In this document: piece by piece, positions 44,420-56,253 of the stretch | Numbering within the stretch: the stretch's first letter is position 1 | Layout of the letters: each line of letters starts with the position of its first letter | Source: Poa pratensis | Lineage: Eukaryota > Streptophyta > Magnoliopsida > Poales > Poaceae | Direction of reading: 5' to 3' | DNA length: 64,000 bases | Assembly (NCBI GenBank): GCA_947311845.1 | Contig: CAMZMU010000107.1 | Location: 18,683,166 to 18,747,165, forward strand | Notes under the pieces: model-generated | The model's input: the letters and a program-made list of their open reading frames with translations, nothing else | Told to the model about the DNA's origin: nothing | The model's database searches: none | Program-made: the position numbers and the translations under genes

Positions 44420-47400
44420 TGTGGCGCCCCGACCCGAATGCTATACAGTGATGATGTGTGTCACCGGTTAAGCGATACAACTGGAGGTTACGGGTTTACC
44501 AATCCCCGGCCAAAACCTTTGGCAGGCGTTGCTCGGAATTGATCATCAGCAACGCAACACCCCGATTGATGCCTTAACACAGGCACAACTATCAATGCAT
44601 AATAGAGAGATCAAGACTTGTGGAACAACTGGCACATCACAGACTCTACGACGCAAAATCATATAGTTCAACTCTTATAATAGAGAAAGATAGTGAAAAA
44701 CAACCAGAGGTCACAGACCCAACATTACAACATGCGGAAGCGAATTAGGTTGTTCTAAACAACAAATCCAAATTATGGCCTAAGAGTCCTACAGATAAAC
44801 ATCCAGCGCCAGCTGTTCCGGGATGTCCCAAGCTGCCACCTGGGAACCCCAGACTACTCGTCGACGTCCACAAAGAACCCACCTTCGAGGTCGGTGAAGT
44901 CTCCTCTGAAACAAAGCAAACGACGTTGAGTTCGACAAACTCGCAAGATTAAATATAGAGCTTTAGCTCGATGAGGCTTTCAAAGTTTTATGGCTGTTTT
45001 GCATAAAGCTGATTTTATTTAATAAAACACAACTCCATGGCATCGACTATCAGAACATTTTCAAAAAGGGGTAAGAAGTAACTCTTTTCTCTTGACCACC
45101 TTTCTCATCATCAACCACCATTCACCACTGTACATGTTCTACTAAGGCACCTCCCCGAATCACCCTCGAGGAAGCTAACCTTGCATTCTTGAGTAGTACT
45201 GTACTCAGGTTTTAATCATTCCGTTCAAGTTATTCTATGATCTTATCGTCCTTTCCCAAGTCGTCCGTAACCGTGGACACGGCTTTTCGAAAAGATTTAA
45301 CCCTGCAGGGATGTACAATGTTTGCCACATGTACCGTCCGGCCCATTACGTGTACATTAGCTCTCTTCCATGGAAAGCCGGCTGGGTGGGAGCGGCGTCG
45401 ACTTCTCCCTCGTTAAGGACTAACCCAGGATCATCAGTGAGGATGGGACAGGTTCAGTGCCTCCAACACCCTGCCCCGTGGCCACTCATTTTCCTAAACA
45501 CCACCATCCTCATCCCAGTTCATACCACCATCATCACGCACGCGCAAATGGAAGCTCAAACTAGAGGACCCTGGCTAGTCCCCCCGAGTTATTTAGTCTA
45601 TGAGGGTTCCTGCACTGCGAATGCATAGGCCTCACGCATGGTTGCACGCTCAGTCTTGGTTCAAGAGGTAAAGAACTCGCACTTAGGCGGCGAGAACGAG
45701 ACAAAGCACCACAACCACAGTGGCCTCTCATCCCCACCTTTAAGCATTTTATTACTTGTCACCACAATACTCCACCATCATCTGAACATTTCAACATCTG
45801 TTTCCATCATGAAATATCCATCGGACGAATAAGCATTTAACTAAGCATGGTTAAGCAACATCATAGCATAGTTAGGTATCTCAGGCCAACAATACAAACC
45901 TATGGATAATAGGAGGGAAACAGGTATTGGCATCGGAAACTTAATGCAACTATAGGATACTCTAATCCAAGCAAATTGACATTTGGAACCGCATGCAATA
46001 TTATAGTGGAGAAAATAGTTGCGGAAAATAGGATAAGACATGCTCAGAGGGGGGATTACGCTTGCCTTGTTGATATGAAAGGTAGTAAGAATCGTCGAAG
46101 AATTGTGGTTGCACCTCAACTCCTCGATCTACCAAGCACAAACAACACCGGAAAGGAAACACAAATAACACGAATACAAGTAGGTGCAATGCACACACAT
46201 GATGATATGACATTTTAATGCAACTAAGAGATCCTAGACATGATCATCGAGTTAAATGGGGTCCCGAAGTATATTTAGGAATTATTCGGTTAACCACCCA
46301 TATTTATCTTAATGGCCAACATGTTGTTCTAGTTATGACCAGCACCACAAAATGATTGTACATGCATGAGAATGATGTTTTCTGTTAGTATTTAACTTGC
46401 TGAACATTGTGATATGTTGTTTGCAATTTTCGGAGCAAATATGAATATTTGGTGAGTATTTCAAATTGCTATTTGAATCTGCCATTTTAGGGAAGTGCAA
46501 CTTAGTAATGTTACCAAAGTTCATTATTGGTTGGCAATGCTTGAAAATAGATGGCAAATGTTCCTTGAACAATTTGAGCCATTCAACATAATTGTGGACT
46601 TATTTTGGATTAAATATGAATTTCCAAAGTTGCATTTCAGTTCTGCCATTTTTGTAATTCATTTAAACCGAGAAGGAAATTCATTCAATTCTGTCCAAAT
46701 AAAATATGGATGTGTAGGGGATGTTAAGACAAACATTTTGACACCTCATTTGCTCCATTTGGATTAACAGAGCAAAAGATATGAATTTTCAAAGTCCACA
46801 ATATTTTTCCTGCCTCTTATTATTTTTCCAGCGTACTGATTATTTTCGGATTATCCGGTTTTTGTTCACTCAGATTATCTGATCGGGAGGAAAATTGGAG
46901 TACTGGCTAATTTGGATTATCCGACTGTGGTTGAATCGGAATATCCGATTTGGTAACACGACGGTGACGAGCACTGCGACGAACTCACAGCGACGAGTGT
47001 GAGCACGCCCGACAGAACGCCGACAGCACGAGCACGCAGGGAGAGGGAGAATTGTGGTTGCACCTCAACTCCTCGATCTACCGAAGCACAAACAACACGG
47101 AAAGAAACAACATAAATAACACGAATACAAGTAGGTGCAATGCACACACATGATGATATGACATTTTAATGCAACTAAGAGATCCTAGACATGATCATCG
47201 AGTTAAATGGGGTCCCGTAGTATATTTAGGAATTATTCGGTTAACCACCATATTTATCTTAATGGCCAACATGTTGTTCTAGTTATGACCAGCACCACAA
47301 AATGATTGTACATGCATGAGAATGATGTTTTCTGTTAGTATTTAACATGCTGAACATTGTGATATGTTGTTTGCAATTTTCGGAGCAAATATGAATATTT

Positions 47401-48950
47401 GGTGAGTATTTCAACTTGCTATTTGAATCTGCAATTTTAGGGAAGTGCAACTTAGTAATGTTACCAAAGTTCATTATTGGTTGGCAATGCTTGAAAATAG
47501 ATGGCAAATGTTCCTCTGAACAATTTGAGCCATTCAACATAATTCGTGGACTTATTTTGGATTAAATATGAATGTCCAAAGTTGCATTTCAGTTCTGCCA
47601 TTTTTAGTAATTCATTTAAACCGAGAAGGAAATTCATTCAATTCTGTCCAAATAAAATATGGATGTGTAGGGGATGTTAAGACAAACATTTTGACACCTC
47701 ATTTGCTCCATTTGGATTAACAGAGCAAAAGATATGAATTTTCAAAGTCCACAATATTTTTCCTGCCACTTATTATTTTTCCAGCGTACTGATTATTTTC
47801 GGATTATCCGGTTTTTGTTCACTCGGATTATCCAATCGGGAGGAAAATTGGAGTACTGGCTAATTTCGGATTATCCGACTGTGGTTGAATCGGAATATCC
47901 GATTTGGTAACACGACGGTGACGAGCACTGCGGCGAACTCACAGCGACGAGTGTGAGCACGCCGACAGAACGCCGACAGCACGAGCACGCAGGGAGGGCT
48001 CACCCTCTACGCGTGCTTGAGCTCGTCTTGGATGGAGGAGGTCGAGGACGGCGTCAATCGGCTCGACGTGCGGCGGCCGTGGTCGGAAGAGATGATGACG
48101 GCGGCGGCGATTCGTGACGCCCCGGCTCGATTGCTTCTGCGTGGGGGAGCAGCACGGCGAGGCGGTCCCGTCGGTGGTCTTCGATCTGGACGGGGAGCTC
48201 TCCATCGGCGGCGGTGCTCACGGCCATGGCGACGGCGGTGCGGGAGAAGCAACGAGGAGAGAGAGGGAGGGCAGAGGAGAGCCGCGAGGTGGGAGGAGGA
48301 GCAAAGGGGGAAAGTGAGAGGCGCAGAGGAGCTCGGGGAGGGCTTATAATCTCCGCGGTGCGGATGGCGTGGGCACGACGACGAGCGGGTGCGGTCGAGC
48401 TCCAGCTGCTCGGTCGCTACAGAGAAGAAGACGATATTTTTGCAGAAACCCCCTTGCAGACTTTTTACCATCACCACTAGGTCCTTTCTATTTCTTTTAA
48501 AAACCAGTAGCAATTAGAGATTTAATTGGGGCACCTAAACTATCCCAAAAATTATGAAATTATTTGGGTAGGCTCCCCTTGTCACATAGAGGTTCCACAA
48601 AATTTGGTGATTCAAAATAAAATGTTTTGAGCAACTTGTGTCCATAGTGTTTCATTATGGTAATTTTGCTAATTTCCAAAATGATATTCTCTTAGAATTT
48701 TGAAGCTAGTGAAAATATTAATTTGAACTCTTGGAACCTCCTTGACAAATATGAGATGTCAAAATATTTTTGTTTTGCAAGTTTGAAAACTCTCTCATTG
48801 ATTTGAATTTGTAAATGAATCAATTCATATTTGAGGTTTCTCAATGTTATATTTTCTTGAGCATTTTTATTAAGGATGCCATGATGCACAAGAAATGAAA
48901 AGCGAAAATTTTACTCAGATTTTTAGGTTCTCAAACTTTGGGCTGTTACA
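44420..48950. mobile_element. Solo LTR (4.5 kb) with target duplication
   Basis: TTAAT flanks it at 44415-44419 and 48951-48955. It begins TGTGGCGCCCCGACC and ends GGGCTGTTACA. There is no primer-binding site, gag or pol, so it is a solo LTR. It shares GGCTTTTCGAAAAGATTTAA and neighbouring sequence with the LTR at 23063. Part of its length comes from an internal tandem duplication (next entry). Frames inside are not supported as genes; the GC-rich ones at 48000-48480 are probably an LTR leader. Confidence 0.9.
46101..47998. repeat. 0.95-kb tandem duplication inside the solo LTR
   Basis: Sequence from 46101 (AATTGTGGTTGCACCTCAAC) to about 47049 repeats from 47050 to about 47998 with few differences, an offset of 949 bp. 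The junction lies in GAGAGGGAGAATTG. Each copy contains several GGATTATCCG-type palindromes and GAATATCC. Confidence 0.9.
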
Positions 48951-48955
48951 TTAAT

Positions 48956-49709
48956 AACAGCTAATTAGATGCATGACATAATTGTTCAGGGGAATTACAT
49001 GACTCATGTGAGACTTCCACATGTTTTCACCCCTACTTTGAAGGTTCTAGGCCTTTCGGAAAATTATCTGACTATGGTATCACATTTGGGCACACTTACA
49101 TTAGCTGCACACTCACAAAAAAGGTTGTAGCCTCACATTGCTGCCTAATAGGCCACGGTCGTCGATGAGCGGCCCATGATCAAGCCACACAACACTAAGT
49201 GAGTGCATAGGGTGCAACAAGGTATAAAACCATGGTTTAGTACTGTTTAACAATCTCATTCAGAAACAAATTAAGTTACCTATCTCATGTCTACAATTCA
49301 TAAGTAGTGGTTCAATTTCATGTCAGTCATTCTTGCATCTTCCACTGCCTCCGGTTGTTCCTTCCATCCTAATCATCAAACACAAAATTACAGTAATATT
49401 ACTTTCAAATATTGCTTTCAAATATTAATTTCCAAACATATTTATTTTTTCTTAATTAAAAAAACCAGTCAACAAATAATTACGTTCCTACCAATGTAGT
49501 TTTGGCCAAAAATTCAAAAACCTCCCGCTAAAAGGCCCGTACGTAGAGTCTCTGCGAATTTTTTTGTTCCCACCAAAACCGAAAAGCATCCTTTTAACCT
49601 TCCCACTAAACTCTCTTCATAACTACCCACGACCCCCAATCTAAACGCAATCACCACGGCGAGTTTGTTCGCCATCGGATCTGAGCTCCCTCATCGTCCT
49701 CACGGCGAC
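48956..49709. other. Spacer and probable promoter of the next gene
   Basis: No gene is supported. The last 200 bp become GC-rich, with a leader-like stretch before the ATG at 49710. Confidence 0.4.
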
Positions 49710-51956
49710 ATGATGACGTCGTCACTGGAGTCAACGGAACGCCAATTCTCTCAGGTTATTCCTTCATCATCTGCTTCTCGTCCGCAAAGATGTGCAGCGT
49801 TTTTCCTACCCTAGAATTACATGCTGTCGGCGGCGATCCTTGCCACGTTAGGCGCCGCCGCCGCTGCTTCGCCGCGCCGGCGAAAATGCTGAGGAAAGCG
49901 CGGTCTCCATGACGCGCCTCCCGCGTCCGCACTATCTGGCAATTGCGCGGTTTGGCAAGATCGGAGCGGCGTGGGTAGTTCTCCTTGGTCGGCTACCCGC
50001 CCGTGTCAGTGATCTCGCCTTTTCTTATCTGTTCTCTAAATTGGTTTTTCTGATATGTTCTTCTTTTTGTTCTTCTCTGATCTTCCTCTGCTCCAAGCGT
50101 AAATCTGTGTATGAATGTCACCTGGTCGATCATAGGTCTATCTGGAGTTCATGTGTGCTTTGAGTTTGCCGTGCTCTGCACCATCGTAGTGACGATGGGA
50201 GACTGTCAATTTTCAGCATGTTGTTCCTCTGTTGATCATTTGCGAACATGTTTTTCTTATCGTGTATCGAACTGAGAATTAATGATAAATGCATACTTCA
50301 TTTTACAAACTATTCATAAAATTTACATAGCCATGTAACTATTCTTTTATTTCAGATCTGCGAATTGACTGATTATTTTGGTGCTCATTTTTTACTTCTA
50401 TCTAACTGTAGACGCGCGAGGACATTTGGTCACTTAACCTGTACTACGAAGATGAGGATAAAAAACAAAAAGTTCTGGAAGCAACAATCGAGAGGACTGA
50501 CATCTGCTATATGGAATTGATCAGTTTGATTGAAAGTGTTGGCTTCTGTGCCGGGCGTCATTACCTCTACTGCAGGGTAAAAACTGCCGATGGCAGAGGA
50601 AAACTTGTTCCCATCGAGCATGGATCTGAAGTGGAGAAATTGGTATCCCTGCACAATAATGAGAAGACGATCAACCTGTGTGTGTTTAGGGAGAAGCCCA
50701 GCGTTGATATTGCAACACCAGGGTCTCATCTTGATGATGAAAGTGGATCCACCAGAAACAAGCGATAAACTGTCTCAGGTTATCCTTTCATCCCAAATCT
50801 CGGACGCACAACACCTTCAATACAGACTTTAATACATATTTTCCCGGTCACATTTTAATGCATGCTTTAACTAATCAATAATTTGGATAAACATGCAGTT
50901 AGGGATGCAACAGCTGAGGATCAAGATTCAAACGAAACAGAAGATATAGATTTCTCCCTTACCAATGGTACACAAGTACATTAATTCTTAATCAGGTTTC
51001 TGAATTGTGCACATTGCTAATGCTTTGTCCATTTATTGTTTACATGTTCAGTAAAAAAAGGATCTGTTACAAGGACAAGGGTTGAAATTTTACAAGCATA
51101 CAAAAGAAAACATGGAAAACGTAGATCTGGTAATTTATTTTTGACATTTAAGCTTTCTCTAACATTTGCTATATAATGCAGAAAAACCTTGATTGTTGAT
51201 TCAGTACAAATGTTAACCCTGATACAGGAACTGTAGACCAATCTAACACTGTAGTGTCTGAAACTGACATGTGTGCCCTTACTGAATGGCCTTCCCATGC
51301 TCGCCGCTACCGCCCGCAGCTAGAGGACGGTACTAGCTTTTTTTTACATTTATGTCCTCATTTCTTACAATCTACTACACAGTAAATTGTTTCTTTGTGT
51401 ATGTTTTGGGCTGTAGGCGCTGACGGACCAAGAAGAAAGGGCGAGGTGTAGTAAAAGGAATAAAAGTATCTAAGAAGCGTCATGCCAATGGATCTGCAAA
51501 GCTAAATATTGCATTCTCTGATAAATTGGGTGGTGCAGTAGGAATGAACTACCGTTCATTCAAGGATGACGTGGTTATCTTAATGAAAAGAAGGTTACCA
51601 ATTATTGGAGTGAGGAGGTGGTCAGACATTCACCCTGACATTCATCGACTCATAGTTGATGAGTACAACCTTTCTCACATGTGTTGTCTTATTTTTTCGT
51701 CCATAATGAACTACTAAAGTCTATCCGTTTGTTGTACGCATTACAGGACAGATATGATTTGGAAGATACACCACAAACAGCAGAAAAAATTCTAAAAATT
51801 GCGAAAGAGCGATACAGAGGCTGGCGAGCATCTCTAAGCTGTACTTACAAGGCATACAAAACAGATGATGCTAGAATGTCAAATATACCGAAAGATTTAC
51901 AACCGGAAGAGTGGGAATGGCTGATTGAGTACTTTGGCACTGATCAGAAATTCCAG
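49710..51956 (+). pseudogene. CACTA-associated plant transposase-like (TNPA/Ptta-type) gene, 5' part
   Basis: Exon-like blocks with GT-AG borders: 49710-49754, 50412-50778 (DIWSLNLYYEDEDKKQKVLE..GRHYLYCRV, a PB1-like N-terminus), 50899-50966, 51052-51129, 51228-51329, 51417 to ~51660 (KGRGVVKGIKVSKKRHANG, then RSFKDDVVILMKRRLPIIGV) and 51747-51956 (RYDLEDTPQTAEKILKIA, YRGWRASLSCTYKAY, PEEWEWLIEYFG). The last two match the layout of the plant transposase (Ptta/En/Spm) family: a GRG-type basic start and a W-x5-YF end. An in-frame TAA at 50766 is avoided only by a weak earlier donor near 50747. Further exons are missing because another CACTA end starts at 52001 in the following intron. The protein would bind element ends; a domesticated host gene is the alternative. 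Confidence 0.6.
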
Positions 51957-52000
51957 GTTATTTCTATGCTCACAGTTTGTGAATTTTGTACTATCATGAA

Positions 52001-53053
52001 CACTAGTACAGAACGACACATCGGAAACGGGCCAAAAAACCCTTCGGCAACGGAGAAAGGGTCCGTGTCCCCGACCCTGTCACTGATGTGAAGGCCTTCA
52101 TCGGTAACGTAGGCAAAAAACCGTCACCGATGAGGCATAAGTTGGCTACGGTTGCGGACCCATCTCCGTTTCCGATGTATCGGTGCATCAGTAACGGAGA
52201 TTCTATTTTACTCGTTTGCATTGAGGTTCTTTCAGAAGCCTACAGGAGCAATTCGGTTGCCAAATTACATTCAAAATCTCACAGCAGAAGCACAAAGTTG
52301 TTACCAAATCTATTCATAACGTATATAAGAATTGTCATCATTACATAGCATCAAAAGATGAGTTACACATGCCTCGCTAATCCTATCATTCTCATGCCTC
52401 CCTAAACTTAACTTTTATGACACTCCACTCTTCTCCAGCTCCACCTTCTTCCTCAGTTCCGAAGCGCCGAAAACGGAATTCGACCTAGCAAAAGACTCGA
52501 GTAGCGGTTTCATGCTTCTCCAAATCACATCTGCAGCCAAATTGCTACACACATACACAAAATAGATGGAGAAACTAAAAACAAGAAACCATACCGAGCT
52601 GCATGACGCTTCTGCATATAAAATACATGGATGTCTAGTTAGAAAAGAGTCAAATATGATGCTACATGACATAAATACAATTTAAGATGAAAACAGTTTA
52701 CACCTTAAGCGCCTATATCCGTGTGCTTGCTGTCCGATCGAAACGATTTGGAGGCAGAATTTGAAGGTGATGTTACCTTCAATTGCCTCACCATTTTTAT
52801 GCATTGTCGCCGAAATATACTATTACTTCATACACTAGCTACACAAAACCATAACGAGGATTAACACATTGACAAAGGGTTGAAATTAATCTATTAGACT
52901 TCAAATACTAAAAACAAACACAACACAATACTAGACTTCAAATACTAGACAAGTTGAAGGTAATGTATTCATCATCGGCAGTACTAAAAACAAACACAAC
53001 ACAATACTAGACTTCAAATACTAGACAAGTTTTCTATGCTACTTTAAACAAAA
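52001..53053 (+). mobile_element. CACTA element end, truncated by or next to a Helitron
   Basis: Starts CACTAGTACAGAACGACACA and has subterminal repeats based on ATCGG-AACGG and CATCGGTAACG up to about 52200. A short minus-strand segment at 52672-52430 (LAADVIWRSMKPLLES, SELRKKVELEK) may be the end of its second protein, which I cannot confirm. A 57-bp segment with ACTAGACTTCAAATACTAGA recurs at about 52930-53035. No right end is visible before the Helitron at 53054. Confidence 0.6.
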
Positions 53054-55688
53054 CTAGCTGGGTGGCCCGCGCATTTGCACGGCTAGATTTGAGAATAGCG
53101 TATTCGACAATGAATTTATCATTTTTATGTCGTCTACAAAATTAATATTTAACTCAGCGGTTGCTACAATTATCGTGGTTTTATTTGTATGTAAATATAT
53201 CTCCATTTAGTTTATAAGATTATCCCTTTAGTCACCCATGTTAGTTTCCAGGTTACATTTATTTCTATCGAACAGAAAAGCTCATTTGTAAAAGAAACAA
53301 CAAATTGCTAATTTTTTAATCCCATATTTTGTTATTATTTCCATGTACAACTAAAGGCCAATAACATTAAGACGCGCTTGCTGCCCGCCGGGCAAAACTG
53401 TATACCTCAAAAAGTTGCACCTATTTCACCACATTAACGATATTATTTCTCTACCAATATTTTTCCTTTCCTTACTTTATTATCAGTGTACAAATTAGAC
53501 ATGAGAAAGGACATTACCTCGCTTTTATTTTTCCTCGTGTGTATTCTACACATTAAAGGTGTAGCCCAGTATACCAAATGAAGTTTAATTGGCCTGCTAA
53601 TACACTTAGTTAGTTTGAAGATCTGCAGCTGCCTTTTACCCAGGAGTTCAATCATCCATGGCAACAAATTCGTGCTGGACATCGTGAGAGTCTATGCCCA
53701 CGAAAACAGATTAGTTCGTAGCATAAATTAGCATGGAGAATGGCACTTTCTGTATGTGCGGACAATCGGTAAGCGCGGCGTAAAGCATGGCCGATTGGAG
53801 TGCAAGAGCAGCAGGTCAGTAACCGGTAAGCTTGCTCATCTACTACTCAGGCGCTATCGGCTTGTCGGCAAAATCATGACAGCAAGCTCATTGTCCTCCG
53901 TGCTTATGCATGTGTGCATATATAATCTGTACGCGACTCGCTGCTCCTTAATTTTCTTGTCATTGCTGCCGGCGTCAGGCGATCAACACATGGGGTACGC
54001 GACGACATCTCTAGCCGAAACCTGCATCTGCATGTATGTGGAGCATCGACATAAACTCCTCCATGAACGCCGCCTCTGAAACGATCAATCAACGCATCAC
54101 AATCGTTTTTGTTTCCATAGCCGGTCAGTGCGTCTGCAATTGCTCTGTTGCTCTATTTCACTGCTTGCTGCCAAGAAAATCGATGCACTACTTCCTGGCT
54201 ACGCCCCTGTTACCTGACGGACTGCCTTGCACAGTTGTACTGCTACCGGACGGACTGGTCTGTCGAGGACTGGTCTGTTGAGGCGGTGCCGCGTCGTGCA
54301 GGCTCAGCAGCGGTAATGGAGGTCGAGACGGGCGGCGTCCGCAGCTCAGCAGCGGTACTGGAGGTCGCGCGCGCGGCGGTGTCCGTCGCATGGCGGCACC
54401 GAGGTTTCACGACTCGGCGATGTGGAGGCTCAACTCATGTTAGTCTCTCTGCTGTGGTAACGCCGCCTCTGAAACGATCAATCGACGCATCACCGTGCGT
54501 GAGCAACGCCTTCTATGAGCTCGGTCTGAAGGATAAAACCCTGCCGCTGCCGACATGGCATGTATCGACATGACCGACCGTCATGAACACAGTAAACTTT
54601 GATCGATCTAATCTTCAGCATAGCCAGCAGCAGATGATGCAAGTTGCAATCCATGAATCTGTAGTGGGAACATAAAATCATCTACACGAACCTTTATTGG
54701 AGAATAAATACACACACATATATACATAGGCTGTTTGCTAATTTATAAATCATGTGTAACACGCTTTTAACAAACTCACCTGGTTGCTGCTGCCAAACCA
54801 AAAATACTGGATGCTACTATGCGAAGTCGACGATCACATATACCTAGAAGCGTGGTAGGAGATTCTGTTTGGGGGCGGAGAGTCAACAGCGGTAGAGGCA
54901 GTCACTTGCGAGGCAGCAGCCTGAGCGTCCATGGTGCGGCGTGCCTGACTGCATGAAGCACAATGTGTATAGATTACAGTGCCAGATGCTCCACGAACCT
55001 TGAAGCCGACGAACGTTCCGTCGGCCGGCCGGCCGGATAGAATCCGCATGTCTTCACCGTGTACATCTAATCGATTTTGAGATTGCATATATCCGGCCGG
55101 CTTCTTCTCTCTGTGTCCTTCTCCAGTACTTTAACTTCTCCGACCCTCTCACCCATATTAGCGTGCCTCCATCGATTCTAGGTCATCAGTGCCGCACACG
55201 GTAGGCTCGGCCTTTGTCGCTACGTCGGAGCAAGATCGTCAAAGGTCTTGCCGTCGTCGCCTCGATTTTAAACCCTTTTTGCCGGCTGTTGCAGCTGGAG
55301 ACGATATTGGCATCCAATCGATTTTGACGACGCTTATGACGTCTTTCGCTTTTTTTGTTTTTGTTGCGAAAGCACGTCTCTCGCTTGCCGACCGATATGC
55401 GTACGATCGATTGTGCGGATCCTTTATCATACGCTATCCTCTACCACGTGTTGAAGCTGGATTCTTTCTGCAGCGTTGTTGGGCCGGTCCCCGTTTTCTT
55501 TCCAGAATTGCACTTGTGTGATTTTGGCAGATCCGTTCCTGCCTTTTTATATGTGGCTGTGCGTCTTTAATAAATCGTACTCCGTACGTGGCTGCGCCTG
55601 TTTAATAAATCTCCACCGTTTATACCTCTCAGTTTAAGCATATCAAATCTCCACCGTTAATTGTTTGTTGTTTTAATAATATAATAGA
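53054..55688 (-). mobile_element. Non-autonomous Helitron, minus strand
   Basis: On the minus strand it starts TCTATTATATTATTAAAAC at 55688 and ends CTAG at 53054 between A and T. A GC-rich imperfect stem (CCGTGC..GCGCGG) precedes the end, followed by GCCACCCAG like the Helitron at 11958. GC-rich internal parts (54280-54480, 54840-55050) could be captured exons but were not recognised. CTGAAACGATCAATC(A/G)ACGC is repeated at about 54076 and 54470. Confidence 0.8.
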
Positions 55689-55801
55689 TAGATAGATATA
55701 AGATCTAGTCGGCGATATACTCGGGGAAGATGCACGGCAATAGACCAGTAGATCCGCGTCGGCGACATACTCGGGGAAGATGCGCGGCGGCTCGCCGACG
55801 A
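55689..55801. repeat. Two tandem copies of a ~50-bp unit
   Basis: TCGGCGATATACTCGGGGAA..GATGCACGGC and TCGGCGACATACTCGGGGAA..GATGCGCGGC lie side by side between the Helitron and the next CACTA start. Nothing else is seen. Confidence 0.6.
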
Positions 55802-56253
55802 CACTAGTAGAAACAAGCCCATCTATCCCGGGTCCAGAGGGCCTTTGATCCCGGGTTTACAACCGGGATTAAATGGTCGGGACTAGAGGGGGGGGTGGCT
55901 TTTATCCCGGGTGTCCACGACCCGGGATAGATGGTCCTCCACGTGGGCGCGGCTGGGCGCGCAGGGGCGGGGGAGCTTTGGTCCCGGTTCGTGACACGAA
56001 CCGGGACCAAAGGGTTTGCTTCTTTTGTATTTTATTTGCTTATTTTTTAGGGTTTTCGATTTTTTGTTTTCCATTTAATTTTTCCTATTAATTAAGATCA
56101 CGTTGCGCATACAAAGTCACACACATATATAAAGTTGACACATCGATCGATGTCATGCGTGATGCATACATATAAGTCACACACATACGTTTTGATACAT
56201 ATATAATTAAGTCACACACCGACATCACGTTTCTCACGTCGAGATCACGTCAA

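Noticed and set aside
46840..47910. GAATATCC and GGATTATCCG as phosphate-response or MYB sites
   Set aside because: The motifs are short and lie in a transposon LTR; without binding data the match is not meaningful.
48007..48513. GC-rich frames at the end of the second solo LTR
   Set aside because: Frames are open on both strands because of GC content, with no motif, inside a defined LTR.
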